Shown: piece by piece, positions 63,345-64,000 of the stretch
How the letters are laid out: every line of letters starts with the position of its first letter
How positions within the stretch are numbered: the stretch's first letter is position 1
Assembly: GCA_033782935.1 (NCBI GenBank)
Contig: JAWQEG010000082.1
Coordinates: 2,418,001 to 2,482,000, forward strand
Length of the DNA: 64,000 nucleotides
Direction: 5' to 3'
Source of the DNA: Petrolisthes cinctipes
Lineage: Eukaryota > Arthropoda > Malacostraca > Decapoda > Porcellanidae
Notes under the pieces: model-generated
The model's database searches: none
The model's input: only the letters and a program-made list of their open reading frames with translations
What the model was told of the DNA's origin: nothing
Translations under genes and position numbers: made by a program

Positions 63345-64000
63345 CATTCTAGCACTTAGTAGGCATGTACAGATCGCTTCTGGGACCCAAAAATATCGAA
63401 TTTTCGGGTGTTTTGAGATTGAATTTGGGATATAAACGGGTTCAGAAGATGCATACACATATTGACTTTCTGCACCTAAAATATCGATTTTTAGCATGTT
63501 TTGGCCTGTATCTGAGTACGCATGTACAGATAGCTTCTGGGACCCCAAAATATCGAATTTTCGGTTGTTTGGAGCCTGAATTTGAGATATAAACGGGTAC
63601 AGAAGATGCATGCACATATCGACTTTGGACACTTAAAATATCAATTTTTAGCATGTTTTGAGCCTATATTTTGAAAACATTCTAGCACTGACTAGGCATG
63701 TACACATCGCTTCTGGGACCCAAAAATATCGGATTTTCGGGTGTTCTGAGGTTGAATTTGGGGAATAAACTTGTGCAGAAGATACATACACATATTGATT
63801 TTGGGCACCTAAAATATCGGTTTTCAGCATGTTTTAGCCTGTATCTGAGTAGGCATGTACAGATCGCTTCTGGGACCCCAAAATATCGAATTTTCGGGTG
63901 TTTCGAGCCTGAATTTGAGATATAAACGGGTACTGAAGATGCATGCACATATCGACTTTTGGGCACCTAAAATATCGATATTGAGCATGTTTTGGGTCTA

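Larger units (their letters stand above)
1..64000. repeat. Satellite DNA array, ~177-bp monomer, whole window
   Basis: The same unit recurs from the first base to the last. It is recognisable by the landmarks GGCATGTACAGATCGCTTC, CCCCAAAATATCGAATTTTC, GGGTGTTTTGAGCCTGAA, GATGCATGCACATATCGAC and CACCTAAAATATCGAT. Landmark spacing is 176-178 bp for full units and 147 or 155-159 bp for short ones. Every copy I read has the same orientation. No stretch of unrelated sequence, transposon end, tRNA, rRNA or gene interrupts it. Monomers differ by scattered substitutions and small indels and are grouped into higher-order repeats. The unit size (about one nucleosome repeat) and HOR organisation are typical of centromeric or pericentromeric satellites, but centromere function is an inference from form only. 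The family and host are not recognised. Confidence 0.98.
58010..64000. repeat. Block J, least ordered satellite stretch
   Basis: Monomers here are still clearly the same family, but I find no HOR period. Limited local similarity exists: 57.8-57.95 kb resembles 59.47-59.6 kb, and about 56.85-57.2 kb resembles 59.0-59.35 kb. There are more private changes than elsewhere, including four expanded A runs and odd variants such as AAAAGAACGATTTTC (59972) and TTTAAGATATCGAC (about 61440). The window ends in mid-monomer. Confidence 0.72.

Noticed and set aside
1..64000. CRISPR array
   Set aside because: Repeats are directly adjacent units of 147-178 bp with no unique spacers between short repeats, and no cas genes are present.
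1..64000. Tandem gene family or leucine-rich-type repeat protein
   Set aside because: The conserved period runs through all frames and includes indels that are not multiples of three (176, 157 and 178 bp units), which is not compatible with a maintained reading frame.
1..64000. rRNA, tRNA or 5S gene array
   Set aside because: No cloverleaf with A/B boxes, no 5S internal control region and no rRNA landmark was seen in the monomer.

Overview
The whole 64 kb window is one uninterrupted head-to-tail satellite DNA array. I find no protein gene, RNA gene, mobile element or unique sequence. The basic unit is an AT-rich monomer of about 177 bp (about 40% GC in the copy I counted). All copies I read lie in the same orientation, and an average unit length near 168 bp implies roughly 380 copies. 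The array starts and ends in mid-monomer, so it continues past both edges. Monomer size, higher-order organisation and purity suggest a centromeric or pericentromeric array of a eukaryotic chromosome. I do not recognise the family or the organism; it does not match the human alpha-satellite, Arabidopsis, Brassica or rice centromere monomers as I remember them.

Monomer anatomy: each 177-bp unit is itself an old, diverged dimer of an 88-bp half-unit (core 1, spacer 1, core 2, spacer 2). Two recurrent short forms exist. A 147-bp form lacks spacer 1 and a 155-159-bp form lacks most of spacer 2. One 128-bp monomer lacks both. Full-length copies carry a 15-bp perfect dyad in spacer 2.

Layout: monomer variants are arranged in higher-order repeats (HORs) whose period changes along the window. 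Block A (1-5.3 kb) has period 2543 bp, 15 monomers. Block B (5.3-10.5 kb) has 2713 bp, 16 monomers. Block C (10.5-12.4 kb) is transitional. Block D (12.4-20.0 kb) has 3986 bp, 24 monomers. Block E (19.3-31.1 kb) has 3834 bp, 23 monomers, in three copies. Block F (31.1-39.3 kb) is a mosaic. Block G (39.3-45.3 kb) has 2826 bp, 17 monomers. Block H (44.3-51.5 kb) has 3879 bp, 23 monomers. Block I (51.5-57.9 kb) is a mosaic, and block J (57.9-64.0 kb) is the least ordered part, with A-tract expansions.

HOR copies differ mainly by gain or loss of whole monomers or dimers (177, 331, 353 bp). Several HOR units are chimeras of neighbouring families. Both patterns are what unequal exchange or gene conversion would produce. 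The many open frames, mostly on the minus strand, are by-products of repeat length and composition and are not annotated as genes. Period values come from matching positions by hand; block edges are good to tens of bases at best.
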